From JAOPZW01 sp963807305 (GTDB taxonomy: Bacteria; Actinomycetota; Thermoleophilia; Solirubrobacterales; Solirubrobacteraceae), in NCBI GenBank assembly GCA_963807305.1, contig CAWEBN010000005.1:248001-312000 (forward strand): DNA of 64,000 nucleotides. The letters are read 5' to 3'. Numbering within the stretch: position 1 is the first letter of the stretch; every line of letters starts with the position of its first letter. Positions 16,754 through 25,849 of this stretch are shown here, piece by piece. The notes below the pieces were generated by a model. That model was not told the DNA's origin. It worked only from the letters and a program-made list of their open reading frames with translations, and made no database searches. The translations under genes were made by a program, and so were the position numbers.

Positions 16754-18528
16754 GGGGTCACCTCGAAGCTGAACATCATCCCGCTCTCGTGGTGCTCGGC
16801 GATGTGGCAGTGGGCCATCCACTGCCCGGCGTTGGTCACGTCCAGCACGATGTCGACGGTCTCGCCGGTGCGCACGAGGACCGTGTCGCTCCACACCAGA
16901 TTGGGATCGGCGACGCCGTCGCGCGCCAGGACAAGGAACCGACCGGCTCCGTGGATGTGGAACGGGTGGTGCATGGGATGGTCGGAGTCCATCTCGTTCA
17001 CCAGCCGGATCTTCACGCGGTCGCCGACGCGGAACCGCCACCGGATGTCGTGGTTCTCCGCGTCGTCGGAGCGGTCGACGAGCTTCCAGCGCGTGTTGGC
17101 CGGCGTCGTGAGCTTGTTGACGTCGACCATGTCGTCTTCCCACTCGATGCCGCCCGCCGCCTCGTGGTCGTGGCCGTGGTGCTCATGGGCGGCGGCGCCC
17201 GCGTCCTCGGCGTGCTGCTCGTCCTCGCCATGCTCATGGTGGCCGCCATGCTCGTGCTCGCCGTGCTCGTGACCCCCGGCGGACCGGACAAGCCGGGCCG
17301 GCAGGAGCTTCATGCCGCACTGCGGGCAGCGGTCGGGCGTCTCGCTGGTCACCTCCGGGTGCATCGGGCACGCGTAGCCGGTCGGCGCCGCCTCGGCGAT
17401 GAGCTTCATCCCGCACTGCGGGCAGCGGTCGGGCGCCTCGCTGACGACCTTCGGGTGCATCGGACACGTGTAGATGAGCGCCTCGCCGGCGGCGACGTCG
17501 GGCTCGCCCATGTCCATCTCCGCCACGAAGGCCAGGGTCTTGTCCGGCGGTGCGTCGACCAGCGCCGCGAGCCGCTCACGCTCGGCGGCCAGCTCGGAGT
17601 CGACGCGCAGGTCCAAGAACGCATCGGCGACGGACGGCGTCGCCCGGTCTTCGGTGACCGTGATGCCGGCGAGCTTGTAGGTCCGTTCGGGCGTGCGGTG
17701 CTCCAGGACCAGCTCGCCCGGGGTCTCGAACAGCACGTCGACGACGACACGCTCCGACGGAGCCAGCACGACGTCGTCGACGAACTGCTCGCGCTCGACG
17801 CGGCCGCTGTCGCCGCCGACGAGCTTCATCCGCGCGCCGGGCAGCGCGACGCGGAAGACGCGCGTGTTGGCGGTGTTGGTCAGATACAGGCGCACGACCT
17901 CGCCGGCCTGCGCGGTGAGCGCCAGCTCGGGCTCGCCTGCCACCAGCAGCACGTTGCCGAAGCGCCCCATCGCCGCATACGTGGTCTCGTCCGGGCTGAA
18001 CGGCGCAATCCGGCCGTCCTCGATGAGGACGTCGTCGAGCGTGAGCGCGACCTCACGGTTCACGCGCGCCCAGTAGTCGGGGTCCGCCGGGGTCACGATG
18101 ACGTTGCCGTAGAGCCCCAACTCCTGGTTGTAGTCCTCGCGGATGTGCGGGTGGTACCAGTAGACGCCGGGGTCCGGGAAGGTGACGCGGGCCGTATAGC
18201 GGCCGCCGACCGGGATGGGGTCCTGAGTCTCATGCGTGCCGTCAAAGCGATTCTCCAGGCGCAGCCCGTGCCAGTGCACGGTGTTCTCCATGTCGCCCTC
18301 GTTCTCGATGTCCACCAGGACCTCGGCACCCTGCGGCACCCGCAGCGTCGGGCCGGGGATGGAGCCGTTGTAGGCGAGCATCCGCACCGTCGCGTCGCCG
18401 ATGCGCTTGGCCACCGGCCCGATGTGCAGCGTGACGCGGTCGCCGTCGGCGAGCTCAACGACGCCCGTGGCCGATACCGCCGGCAGGCCGGCCGTATCTC
18501 GCGGGAACTTCTCGGTCGAGGTGGGCAT
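16750..18528 (-). CDS. Multicopper oxidase with two inserted heavy-metal-binding modules and a His-rich linker
   Basis: 592 residues. The first cupredoxin region has HWHG near residue 85 and YWYHPHIRE near 125; the last has HPMHHPFHIHG near 515 and HCHIAEHHESGM near 573, together giving the type 1, 2 and 3 copper ligands. Between them sit two tandem modules of the form CPMHPxVxSExPDRCPQCGMKL (about 355-410) and a ~40-residue His-rich stretch (about 416-456). The modules match the heavy-metal-binding domain of copper ATPases and efflux adaptors. No signal peptide is visible. AGGAGG precedes the ATG. Probably oxidises and sequesters copper or another metal. Confidence 0.9.
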   Translation of the reverse strand: MPTSTEKFPRDTAGLPAVSATGVVELADGDRVTLHIGPVAKRIGDATVRMLAYNGSIPGPTLRVPQGAEVLVDIENEGDMENTVHWHGLRLENRFDGTHETQDPIPVGGRYTARVTFPDPGVYWYHPHIREDYNQELGLYGNVIVTPADPDYWARVNREVALTLDDVLIEDGRIAPFSPDETTYAAMGRFGNVLLVAGEPELALTAQAGEVVRLYLTNTANTRVFRVALPGARMKLVGGDSGRVEREQFVDDVVLAPSERVVVDVLFETPGELVLEHRTPERTYKLAGITVTEDRATPSVADAFLDLRVDSELAAERERLAALVDAPPDKTLAFVAEMDMGEPDVAAGEALIYTCPMHPKVVSEAPDRCPQCGMKLIAEAAPTGYACPMHPEVTSETPDRCPQCGMKLLPARLVRSAGGHEHGEHEHGGHHEHGEDEQHAEDAGAAAHEHHGHDHEAAGGIEWEDDMVDVNKLTTPANTRWKLVDRSDDAENHDIRWRFRVGDRVKIRLVNEMDSDHPMHHPFHIHGAGRFLVLARDGVADPNLVWSDTVLVRTGETVDIVLDVTNAGQWMAHCHIAEHHESGMMFSFEVTP

Positions 18529-18924
18529 CTGGCCTCCTTAGCGAAGGGTCGGGGCCGGCGCGCTCCGCATCCGCCCGCGGCGGCCCATGAGAGGTGACGG
18601 GGTGTGACCGAAGCTGCGTAGGCGGTGAGGGCGCCCCATGGGATGACCCTAATCCGTGGATTCGGCGCCGAGCAAGGCGTCGAGACCGCGAACGCCAGCT
18701 TGCTGACATTCCGCCTCGACCAGACGTCCGGGTCGACCGCGAGGACCCGTCCGCTCCACGGCAGATGGGGTCGTCTGCACGAGTCCCGCGTCGCGGGGCG
18801 CGGGTCGCGGGTCGGCGACACTGAGATGCTGACCGGGGCTCTCGGGCCGCGGGGTCGGGTTGGTGACTCTTCGGCGTGCTTGTCCCGCCACCTGACCGCG
18901 ATACCCCCGAACTGAGAGGCCCCC
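18529..18924. other. Divergent intergenic region, no gene seen
   Basis: About 400 bases between the divergent multicopper oxidase and HD-domain genes. It includes GC-rich short repeats (GTCGCGGGT type, about 18787-18820) and one CATACCCC-like half site (ATACCCCC near 18900) without a partner. A 96-codon open frame (18625-18915) is low-complexity and has no ribosome-binding site. Both promoters must lie here, but no consensus pair is convincing. Confidence 0.4.
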
Positions 18925-19698
18925 ATGAGCCAGCCACGACCCACCGAGCCGATCGGATCCATTGGATGGACCGAACGGACCGGGGGAGTGCTGACCGCCC
19001 GGGAATGCCTGACACTCGCCCGGCCCCTGCTGCGGGGGGAGCTCAGCATTCTTGTCGGCCGTCTCGCGATGGCGCTCCGAATGCACTCGGGACGCCGGAG
19101 TTCCATCGATCCGGCGAGCTTGGTGCCTCCCGACTCCGCTCTCGCAAGAGATGCCGAGGTCGCTGCGCAGGACCTCTTGACACCGGTACTCCGCAACCAT
19201 TCCAGTCGTGCCTACACGTGGGGCGCGGCCATCGCCGCACTTCACGGGATCACGTTCGACCATGAGCTCCTGTATCTGGCTGCAATGTTCCACGACACCG
19301 GGATCCCGAGCCCGGTGCCCGACGTCGACTTCACGGTTCGCAGCGCCGCGTTGGGACGCGAGTTCACCGACAGCCACGACGTGCCCGGCGATGTCCGTGA
19401 GCTCGTTGCAAACGCGATCGCCATGCACTACACGCCCGGCGTTGGCCTCGAATCCGGTGCCGAGGCGTACCTCCTGTCTGCCGGCGCAGCCGTCGATGTG
19501 TTCGGCCTGCGCAGCAACGAGATACCCGATGCAGTCCGCCAGAGCGTCATCCAGGAGTACCCGCGGTTGGGCTTCAAGCGGGAGTTCGCCGGGCTTCTCC
19601 GAGCCGAGGCCAAGCAAGTCCCTCGTGGCCGCGCCTGGTACCTGCACCGCTTCGCCATGAGCGACCTGAGCATTCGGCTCGCGCCCTTCCGTGGTTGA
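18925..19698 (+). CDS. HD-domain (predicted phosphohydrolase/hydratase) protein
   Basis: 257 residues. The HD core reads NHSSRAYTWGAAIAALHGI followed by ELLYLAAMFHDTGI (about 105-145): the first His, the HD pair and a later Asp are in the expected order for a metal-dependent HD enzyme. HSxRxYxWG is the version found in cyanamide-hydratase-like HD proteins. The following segment (HDVPGDVRELVANAIAMHY) supplies another His. The N-terminal ~90 residues are not recognised. It is divergent from the oxidase gene and stands alone. Substrate cannot be inferred. Confidence 0.8.
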   Translation: MSQPRPTEPIGSIGWTERTGGVLTARECLTLARPLLRGELSILVGRLAMALRMHSGRRSSIDPASLVPPDSALARDAEVAAQDLLTPVLRNHSSRAYTWGAAIAALHGITFDHELLYLAAMFHDTGIPSPVPDVDFTVRSAALGREFTDSHDVPGDVRELVANAIAMHYTPGVGLESGAEAYLLSAGAAVDVFGLRSNEIPDAVRQSVIQEYPRLGFKREFAGLLRAEAKQVPRGRAWYLHRFAMSDLSIRLAPFRG

Positions 19699-19955
19699 TG
19701 TGACGGCAACCGGCAAGGGGTGCAGGCCTGCAGTCCGAGCTCTGTCGTGAACTGAAGACCGCCTCCACCCAAGAACGCACCGCAGTCATTGACGGCTGGC
19801 ACGCGATCCGGCTAGCCGGCGGCCTCGCCCCGAGCCGGCGCGGCCGCGACACGCGGGAGCCGCTCGAACCGCGCCGGAGCTGCGCATGCGGGATGCTTCG
19901 CTGACCCAGACGCACCGGCGTCCGATCTCGACGTCGGCCGACAGAGGAGCCGCTC

Positions 19956-21113
19956 ATGGATTCCACCCACGAGGAACCTCGTAACCTCGCCGAGGAGCTC
20001 GACCTGCCCGAGCAGCTCGACGACGACGAGGCCGCGGCCCCCGCCGGCGGCGCGCTGCGGTTCGCGCGCATGACCGGCTCGTCGATCGCCGGCCGTGACG
20101 CCGCCGCGTGGGTCACCGATTTTCTCAACGCCGCCTACTACCGGCGGCCGATCGCCGAGCGCCAGGTCGACGACCTGCGGTTGGCGTTCTCGGTCCTGAC
20201 GACGTACTGGTATCGCAAGGGGCGCGGTCGTCTGCGCATCACCGACCTGCCCGCCTTCCACCGCGCCTATGGCGCCTATCGCTTCGACACGCAGGACACG
20301 GACCGAGGGCTCGTGACCCGCGACCAGCTCCTGCAGGGAGCCATGGGCCTCATCGGCGACTGGTTCCCGGACGCCTATCACGACGACGAGCGCCGCGGCT
20401 GGGGGATCGCATTCCCGACCGCCGGGGAGAAGGCCTCCTACGAGCCGGAGCGCCGGCTCAAGCTCGCCAAGCTGGGCGAGCTCACCCCGGAGAGCACCCC
20501 GCCCGAGCAGCAGATCTGGCACACCTACCCGCCCGTTCGCATGCCGTCCCCCGAAGCGGTCATCGGCGCACTGACCAAGCCCGAGACCTGGCCGGACTAC
20601 GCCTCCGAGCTCGGCCGCTTCACGCCGTTGCGCGCGCTCGGCCTGGCTGACCAGACGTTCGAGATCGAGGTCGCGGCCGGCACCGAGTCCGGCCGGCCGA
20701 TCTTCACCCGCGGCTACGTGACCATCACCAAGCTCGTCACCCCCGACGACCCGGCCGCGCTGGCCGACTGGTTCGACAAGCTGGAGGACGGCCTGGCCCG
20801 CTACGGCGACGACGAGCCGCGCGCGGTCCCGGAAGGCGCCACCCCGCTGGTCGGGTTCGACTTGACCACCCACCAGGGGCACTTCCTGGGCAACGGCCAC
20901 AACCGGCTGCTGCTCTACGTGCAGGACGACCAGGCATGGGTGCGGGCCGCGGGCACATGGGACCCGATGCCCTGGCACGTCGAGAAGGCGTACGCGATGG
21001 CCGGCCGGGACGCGCAGCACGCGTTCTGGGGCCAGGTCCTGTCCGGCGAGGACAGCCCCGAGCGGGTCGAGCGGCTGTCGCTGCTGCACCAGCTCGCGCT
21101 GCGGCTGGCCTGA
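19956..21113 (+). CDS. Conserved-looking protein of unknown function, paired with an FAD oxidoreductase
   Basis: 385 residues, not recognised. An acidic N-terminal tail of ~35 residues precedes a Tyr/Trp-rich domain: DFLNAAYYRRPIAERQVDDLRLAFSVLTTYWYRKG, then FHRAYGAYRFD and LIGDWFPDAYHDDERRGWGIAFP. A second half includes GYVTITKLVTPDDP and LVGFDLTTHQGHFLGNGHNRLLLYVQDD. There is no signal peptide or membrane segment. The ATG follows AGAGGAG. It ends two bases before the GTG of a phytoene-desaturase-like gene, so the pair is one operon and the proteins probably act in one pathway. Confidence 0.7.
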   Translation: MDSTHEEPRNLAEELDLPEQLDDDEAAAPAGGALRFARMTGSSIAGRDAAAWVTDFLNAAYYRRPIAERQVDDLRLAFSVLTTYWYRKGRGRLRITDLPAFHRAYGAYRFDTQDTDRGLVTRDQLLQGAMGLIGDWFPDAYHDDERRGWGIAFPTAGEKASYEPERRLKLAKLGELTPESTPPEQQIWHTYPPVRMPSPEAVIGALTKPETWPDYASELGRFTPLRALGLADQTFEIEVAAGTESGRPIFTRGYVTITKLVTPDDPAALADWFDKLEDGLARYGDDEPRAVPEGATPLVGFDLTTHQGHFLGNGHNRLLLYVQDDQAWVRAAGTWDPMPWHVEKAYAMAGRDAQHAFWGQVLSGEDSPERVERLSLLHQLALRLA

Positions 21114-21115
21114 AC

Positions 21116-22666
21116 GTGATCGAGCACGCCGTGGTGATCGGCTCAGGCCCGAACGGGCTGGCGGCCGCGATCGCGCTTGCCCGCGCCGGGAGGGCGGTCA
21201 CGGTGCTCGAAGCCGCCGAGGTGCCGGGCGGGGCGGTGCGCACGGAGGCGTTGACGCTGCCCGGGTTCCGTCACGACACGTTCTCCTCGGTGTACCCGGC
21301 GACTGCCGCCTCGCCAGTGTTCCAGCGCATGCCGCTGGCGCGGTTCGGGCTTGAGTGGGTGCACCCGGAGGCGTGCTCGGCGCATCCGCTGGGCGACCGC
21401 CGCGCGCTCGCGCTCTACCGGGACCTGGATCGGACCGCCGACGGACTGGACGCCATGCGACCGGGCGACGGGGACGCGTGGAGGGCGTTCGTCACGCCGC
21501 TGCTGGACGCGTTCGACGCGGTCCGTGACACGATGCTGTCCGGGTTCCCGCCGCTGACCGGGCCGCTGAAGCTGCTTCAGAGCGCCGGCCCGGTGGCGCT
21601 GGCCCGGTTCGCTGCGCTGGTGCCGGGCTCGGCGCGGGGGCTCGGCGAGCGGCTGTTCGAGAGCCCGGACGCGCGCGCGTGGCTCTATGGGGCGGCCGGT
21701 CACGGGGACGTGCCGCCGACCGGGCCCGGCTCTGCGATCGCTGTCGCCTACCTGAACCTGCTCGGGCACGCGGTCGGCTGGCCCAGCCCGCGCGGCGGCG
21801 CGCAGGGCCTGACCGACGCGCTCGTCGGCTACCTGGCCGAGCTCGGCGGTGTGCTGCGCACCGGCGCGCTGGTCACCGGCGTGGAGGCCGCGCACGGCCG
21901 CATCACGGGCGTGCGCCTGGTCGGCGGTGAGCGGGTCCCCGCGGAAACGGTGATCGCCGACGTGATGCCGCACGCGCTGCTGGCGCTCGCCGGCGAGCAT
22001 CTGGGAAGCCTGTACCGGCGGCTGCTGCGCCGGTACACGTACGGGCCGGCGACCGTCAAGGTCGATTGGGCGCTCGATGGTCCGATTCCGTGGCTGGCCG
22101 AGGAAGTGCGCAGCGCTGGGACGGTGCACGTCGGCGGCGGCGAGGCTGAGTTGGTGGCGACGATCGCGGCGTCGGCGCGCGGCTTGCCCGAACGGCCGTT
22201 CCTGCTGCTCGGCCAGCAGACGGTCGCCGACCCGACGCGCGCGCCGGACGGCCGGCACACCGCATGGGCCTACACGCACGGTCCCCGTGCGGGTGTCGAC
22301 TGGGCGGGCGAGCTCGCTCGCCACGTTCAGCGCATGGAGGCGCAGGTGGAACGCTACGCGCCCGGGTTCCGCGACCGGATCCTGGCCCGGCACGTGCTCG
22401 GACCGGCCGGGCTGCAGGAACGCAACCGCAACCTGGTCGGCGGTGACGTGGGCGGCGGCAGCTACCGGCTCGACCAGGTGATCTTCCGTCCGACCCCGTC
22501 GCTGTCGCCGTACCGGACGCCGCTACGCGGCCTGTACCTAGGCTCGAGCGCGACGTTCCCGGGCGGGGCGGTGCACGGTGTGTGCGGTGACGCCGCCGCC
22601 AACGCCGCCCTGGCGGACGAGAGTGCGTGGCGGCGCGCGCTCCGCGCGCCAAGGCCGGGCCGCTGA
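21116..22666 (+). CDS. Phytoene-desaturase-like NAD(P)/FAD-dependent oxidoreductase
   Basis: 516 residues. The N-terminus has the FAD Rossmann motif VIGSGPNGLAAAIALARAG and the GGAVRTE extension of the CrtI/phytoene-dehydrogenase family. The C-terminus carries the matching FAD-closing region GLYLGSSATFPGGAVHGVCG. Length suits the CrtI group, but actinobacterial paralogues act on varied polyenes or steroids, and no other carotenoid gene is in the window. The GTG start is two bases after the preceding stop. Paired with an unrecognised 385-residue protein. Confidence 0.85.
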   Translation: MIEHAVVIGSGPNGLAAAIALARAGRAVTVLEAAEVPGGAVRTEALTLPGFRHDTFSSVYPATAASPVFQRMPLARFGLEWVHPEACSAHPLGDRRALALYRDLDRTADGLDAMRPGDGDAWRAFVTPLLDAFDAVRDTMLSGFPPLTGPLKLLQSAGPVALARFAALVPGSARGLGERLFESPDARAWLYGAAGHGDVPPTGPGSAIAVAYLNLLGHAVGWPSPRGGAQGLTDALVGYLAELGGVLRTGALVTGVEAAHGRITGVRLVGGERVPAETVIADVMPHALLALAGEHLGSLYRRLLRRYTYGPATVKVDWALDGPIPWLAEEVRSAGTVHVGGGEAELVATIAASARGLPERPFLLLGQQTVADPTRAPDGRHTAWAYTHGPRAGVDWAGELARHVQRMEAQVERYAPGFRDRILARHVLGPAGLQERNRNLVGGDVGGGSYRLDQVIFRPTPSLSPYRTPLRGLYLGSSATFPGGAVHGVCGDAAANAALADESAWRRALRAPRPGR

Positions 22667-22883
22667 ACAGCTCAGACCGGCCCGGCCGCTGCGCTCACGC
22701 TGGAAGTCGTCGGCTGACCACGATCAGGCCGCTGATGTTCTTAGATCACGATCACCTCCGGTGGGCCGGCGGTCCGCAGCGCGGCTCGATCGAACGAACT
22801 GGCGCGTGGCCGTCACGGCGTCGAGGTGGGCCTGGGGCCCTGCCCGCGGACCGGGTGCGCCCTCGCGCGCGGCAGCGAAGCTA

Positions 22884-22910
22884 CCGCCGGTGCGCGCCGG
22901 TGCGCGCCGG
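22884..22910 (+). repeat. Short tandem repeat before the PadR gene
   Basis: The 10-bp unit TGCGCGCCGG occurs twice in tandem (22891-22910) after a partial copy, immediately upstream of AAGGG and the ATG at 22927. It could be incidental GC-rich sequence or part of an operator. The rest of 22667-22926 shows no gene. Confidence 0.35.
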
Positions 22911-22926
22911 TCGCAAGGGATGCGCG

Positions 22927-23379
22927 ATGCTTGGCCCGATGTCCCCGCGCCGCACGGATCGCGCCGTCGCCGAGGCCGCGCCGCTCGAGGCGGCCAAGGC
23001 CGCCGCCGGCGCGCGCGGCTCGGGCTCGCAGGATCCGCTCGTCGGCGAGCTGCGCCGCGCCGGCCTGCTTCCCCTGCTCGTGCTGCACTTCCTGCGCGAG
23101 GAGCCGTCGTACGGCGGCCGGCTCATGGAGCGTGTGGGGGAGGTCAGCGGCGGCCTCATCGCCGTCAACCCGAACACGATGTACCCGCTGCTGCGCGAGC
23201 TCGAGGCGCAGGGTCTCGTGGCCGGCGAGTGGGAGCACCCGGAGCGCCGCTCGCGGCGCTTCTATCGCCTCACCGACGCCGGCGAGGCCGAGCGCCGCCG
23301 GCTGGCCGGCGAGCTGGCGCCACGGCTCGACGCCGTCGCCGCGAGCCTCGACCTCATCCGCCGCGAGCTGCGTCTCTGA
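22927..23379 (+). CDS. PadR family transcriptional regulator
   Basis: 150 residues. A ~35-residue disordered Ala-rich N-terminus precedes a PadR winged helix: LLPLLVLHFLREEPSYGGRLMERVGEVSGGLIAVNPNTMYPLLRELEAQGLV followed by WEHPERRSRRFYRLTDAGEAERRRL. PadR proteins are repressors responding to phenolics or other small molecules. The ATG at 22927 follows AAGGG; an in-frame ATG at 22939 is an alternative. The stop overlaps the ATG of an SRPBCC gene by one base, so that gene is a likely target or partner. Confidence 0.88.
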   Translation: MLGPMSPRRTDRAVAEAAPLEAAKAAAGARGSGSQDPLVGELRRAGLLPLLVLHFLREEPSYGGRLMERVGEVSGGLIAVNPNTMYPLLRELEAQGLVAGEWEHPERRSRRFYRLTDAGEAERRRLAGELAPRLDAVAASLDLIRRELRL

Positions 23380-23837
23380 TGGGCCGGGTGCGCGCCAGCA
23401 TCGTCGTGCCCGGCCTCGCCAGCGAGGCCGAGGAGCTGTGGTACGACACGACCCGCTGGCCGACCTTCGTCGACGGCCTGCATCACGTCGCGCGCCTGGA
23501 GGGCGACTGGCCGCGGGCCGGCGCGCGCGTGCTGTGGGACTCCCAGCCCGGTGGGCGTGGGCGCGTGCAGGAGCGCGTGACGCGCTATGCCGCGCGCGCG
23601 GGCCAGACTCTGGAGGTCGAGGACGAGAAGCTCCGCGGCACCCAGAGCGTGAGCTTCGCGCCGGCCGCGGATGGCGTCACGGTCACCCTGGAGCTGCGCT
23701 ACGCGCTCAAGGAGCAGCGGCCCGGGATGGCCGTCGTGGACCTGCTCTTCATCCGCCGCCCGCAGCGCGAGTCGCTCGAACGCACCCTGCGCCGCTTCCG
23801 CACCGAGGTGGCAGCTGAACGCCAAGGTTCTCTATAG
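23379..23837 (+). CDS. SRPBCC family protein
   Basis: 152 residues with the SRPBCC/polyketide-cyclase pattern: an N-terminal strand (VRASIVVPGLASEAEELWYDTTRWPTFVDGL), beta strands through VLWDSQPGGRGRVQERVTRY, and a C-terminal helix (QRESLERTLRRFRTEVAAE). These helix-grip proteins bind hydrophobic ligands. It overlaps the PadR stop by one base (TGATG), so the two are co-translated. Ligand unknown. Confidence 0.8.
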   Translation: MGRVRASIVVPGLASEAEELWYDTTRWPTFVDGLHHVARLEGDWPRAGARVLWDSQPGGRGRVQERVTRYAARAGQTLEVEDEKLRGTQSVSFAPAADGVTVTLELRYALKEQRPGMAVVDLLFIRRPQRESLERTLRRFRTEVAAERQGSL

Positions 23838-23848
23838 CCTGCGGCGCC

Positions 23849-25849
23849 ATGTTCGTGTTCAAGGCCGCCGTCGTCGGCGCCGGCACCATGGGCGGCCAGA
23901 TCGCCCAGACCATCGCCGCCTCCGGCATTCCCGTCGTGCTCAAGGACGTCAAGGACGAGCTCGTCCAGGCCGGCCTCGACGAGGCGCGCAACGTCACCCA
24001 GGGGCAGGTCGCCGGGCTGGTGAAGAAGGGCAAGCTCACCGAGGAGCAGGCCGCGGCGCAGGTGGAGGAGGTCGTCGGGCGCATCCACGGCGCCACCACC
24101 TACGAGGACTTCGGCGACGTCGACTTCGTCATCGAGGCCGTGCCCGAGCGCATCGCGATCAAGCATGCCGTTTTCGGCGAGCTCGACGCGGTCACCCCGG
24201 GGCACGCGATCCTCGCCTCGAACACCTCGTCGCTCTCGATCACCGAGATCGGCGCGGCGACCAACCGGCCCGACAAGGTCGTCGGCTTTCACTACTTCTA
24301 CCCGGCCTCGGTCATGCCGCTGATCGAGATCGTCGAAGGCGACGACACGTCGGCCGAGACCGTGGGCGGCGCGGTCAACTTCGCCCAGGCGATCCGCAAG
24401 CAGCCAATCACCTGCGCCGAGGTGCCCGGCTTCGTGGTCAACCGGATCCTCAACGCCGGCATCTCGGAGATCTGGCGCGAGCAGGAGGAGAAGGGCCTCT
24501 CGATCAAGGCCATCGACGAGGGCGTCGGCGCGGCCAAGGTCGTGCCGGTAGGCCCCTACTTCCTGGTCGACCTGCTCGGCCTCGACACGGTCCTGCTCGT
24601 CGCCGAGCACCTGCACGAGTCCTACGGCGATCGCTTCTACGTGCCCACGGCGATGCAGCGCCTGGTGGCCCAGGGCAAGCTCGGCGCCAAGACCGGGGGC
24701 GACGGCCTCTACTCTCCCGCCGGCGAGCCCAACGTCGAGGGCGACGCCGCGCCGGACGTCGACGAGCTCGTCGAGCTGCTGACCCTCAAGACCTTCGTGG
24801 AGGCGTGCCTGGTCCTCGACGAGGGCGTGGCCACCCATCGCGACATCGACGTCGGGATGATGGCGGGCGCCGGCCTCGACCCGCGCCGCGGGCTCCTGCC
24901 GCCGTTCATGAAGGCCGACATGGAGGGCCTCGACGTCGTCCTCGAGCGCCTGGAGAGCGCCACCGAGCGCCACGGCGGGCGCTTCGCACCGCCGCTCGTG
25001 CTGCGCCGGCTCGTCGCCCAGGGCCGCCTGGGCCAGAAGAGCGGCCAGGGCTTCTATCCCTACGCGCAGCCCGACGAGACGCAGCCGGGGGAGACGGTCA
25101 AGCTCGAGACCCGCGGCGACATCGCGATCGCGTGGCTGGCCAACGGCCTCATGAACTCGATCGCCCCGCAGGTGATCGCCGACCTCGGCGCGGTGTGGGA
25201 GAAGGCCGAGGCCTCGGGCGTCCGCGCACTCGTCATCGCCTCCGGGAACCCGCTGCTGTTCTCGGCGGGCGCCGACATCAAGGCCTTCACCGCGATGGAC
25301 GAGGCGGGCGGGCGCGAGCTCCTGGAGACCGCGCACGCGCTGTTGCGCGGCTTCGAGCGCTCGAGCATCGTCACCGTCGCCGCGGTCAACGGCCTGGCCT
25401 TCGGCGGTGGCTGCGAGCTGGCCATGGCCTGCGACGTGCGCATCGCCGCGCAGTCGGCGCTCTTCGGCCAGCCCGAGGTCAAGCTCGGGATCATCCCGGG
25501 CTTCGGCGGGACGCAGCGCCTGCCGCGGCTCGTGGGCGAGAACAAGGCCCTGGAGATGAACCTCGCGGGCGATGCCATCGGCGCCGAGGAGGCCTACGTC
25601 TTCGGCCTCGTCAACCGCGTGGTCGTCGACCATGAGCTCCTCGATACCGCGCTGGCGTGGGCGCGCAAGCTCGCCGGGCAGGCGCCGTTGGCCGTCGGCG
25701 CGATCAAGGAGGTCTCGGCCCGGGCGGACGTCGACGAGGGCATCGAGGCCGAGAAGGCCGGCTTCGCCCGCGTGTTCGGCAGCGAGGACGCCCGCGAGGG
25801 CATCGGCGCCTTCCTCGGCAAGCGCCAGCCGACGTGGCGCGGGCGTTAG
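23849..25849 (+). CDS. Fused 3-hydroxyacyl-CoA dehydrogenase/enoyl-CoA hydratase
   Basis: 666 residues. The N-terminal part is a complete 3-hydroxyacyl-CoA dehydrogenase: VVGAGTMGGQIAQTIA (NAD site), SNTSSLSITEI, and GFHYFYPASVMPLIEIV, followed by its C-terminal helical domains (about 180-410). The C-terminal ~235 residues are an enoyl-CoA hydratase: FSAGADIKAFT oxyanion region, VNGLAFGGGCELAMACD, and LGIIPGFGGTQRLPRL. The order is reversed relative to the E. coli FadB layout. It catalyses two steps of beta-oxidation. TATAGC lies 10 nt before the ATG. A sirtuin gene overlaps its 3' end. Confidence 0.93.
   Translation: MFVFKAAVVGAGTMGGQIAQTIAASGIPVVLKDVKDELVQAGLDEARNVTQGQVAGLVKKGKLTEEQAAAQVEEVVGRIHGATTYEDFGDVDFVIEAVPERIAIKHAVFGELDAVTPGHAILASNTSSLSITEIGAATNRPDKVVGFHYFYPASVMPLIEIVEGDDTSAETVGGAVNFAQAIRKQPITCAEVPGFVVNRILNAGISEIWREQEEKGLSIKAIDEGVGAAKVVPVGPYFLVDLLGLDTVLLVAEHLHESYGDRFYVPTAMQRLVAQGKLGAKTGGDGLYSPAGEPNVEGDAAPDVDELVELLTLKTFVEACLVLDEGVATHRDIDVGMMAGAGLDPRRGLLPPFMKADMEGLDVVLERLESATERHGGRFAPPLVLRRLVAQGRLGQKSGQGFYPYAQPDETQPGETVKLETRGDIAIAWLANGLMNSIAPQVIADLGAVWEKAEASGVRALVIASGNPLLFSAGADIKAFTAMDEAGGRELLETAHALLRGFERSSIVTVAAVNGLAFGGGCELAMACDVRIAAQSALFGQPEVKLGIIPGFGGTQRLPRLVGENKALEMNLAGDAIGAEEAYVFGLVNRVVVDHELLDTALAWARKLAGQAPLAVGAIKEVSARADVDEGIEAEKAGFARVFGSEDAREGIGAFLGKRQPTWRGR

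Noticed and set aside
18898..18908. ATACCCCC as a copper-sensor (CsoR) operator half near the multicopper oxidase
   Set aside because: No second half (GGGGTAT) at the right spacing, and it is closer to the HD-domain gene than to the oxidase start.
18625..18915. 96-codon plus-strand frame in the divergent spacer
   Set aside because: Low complexity, no ribosome-binding site, and it would occupy the promoters of both flanking genes.
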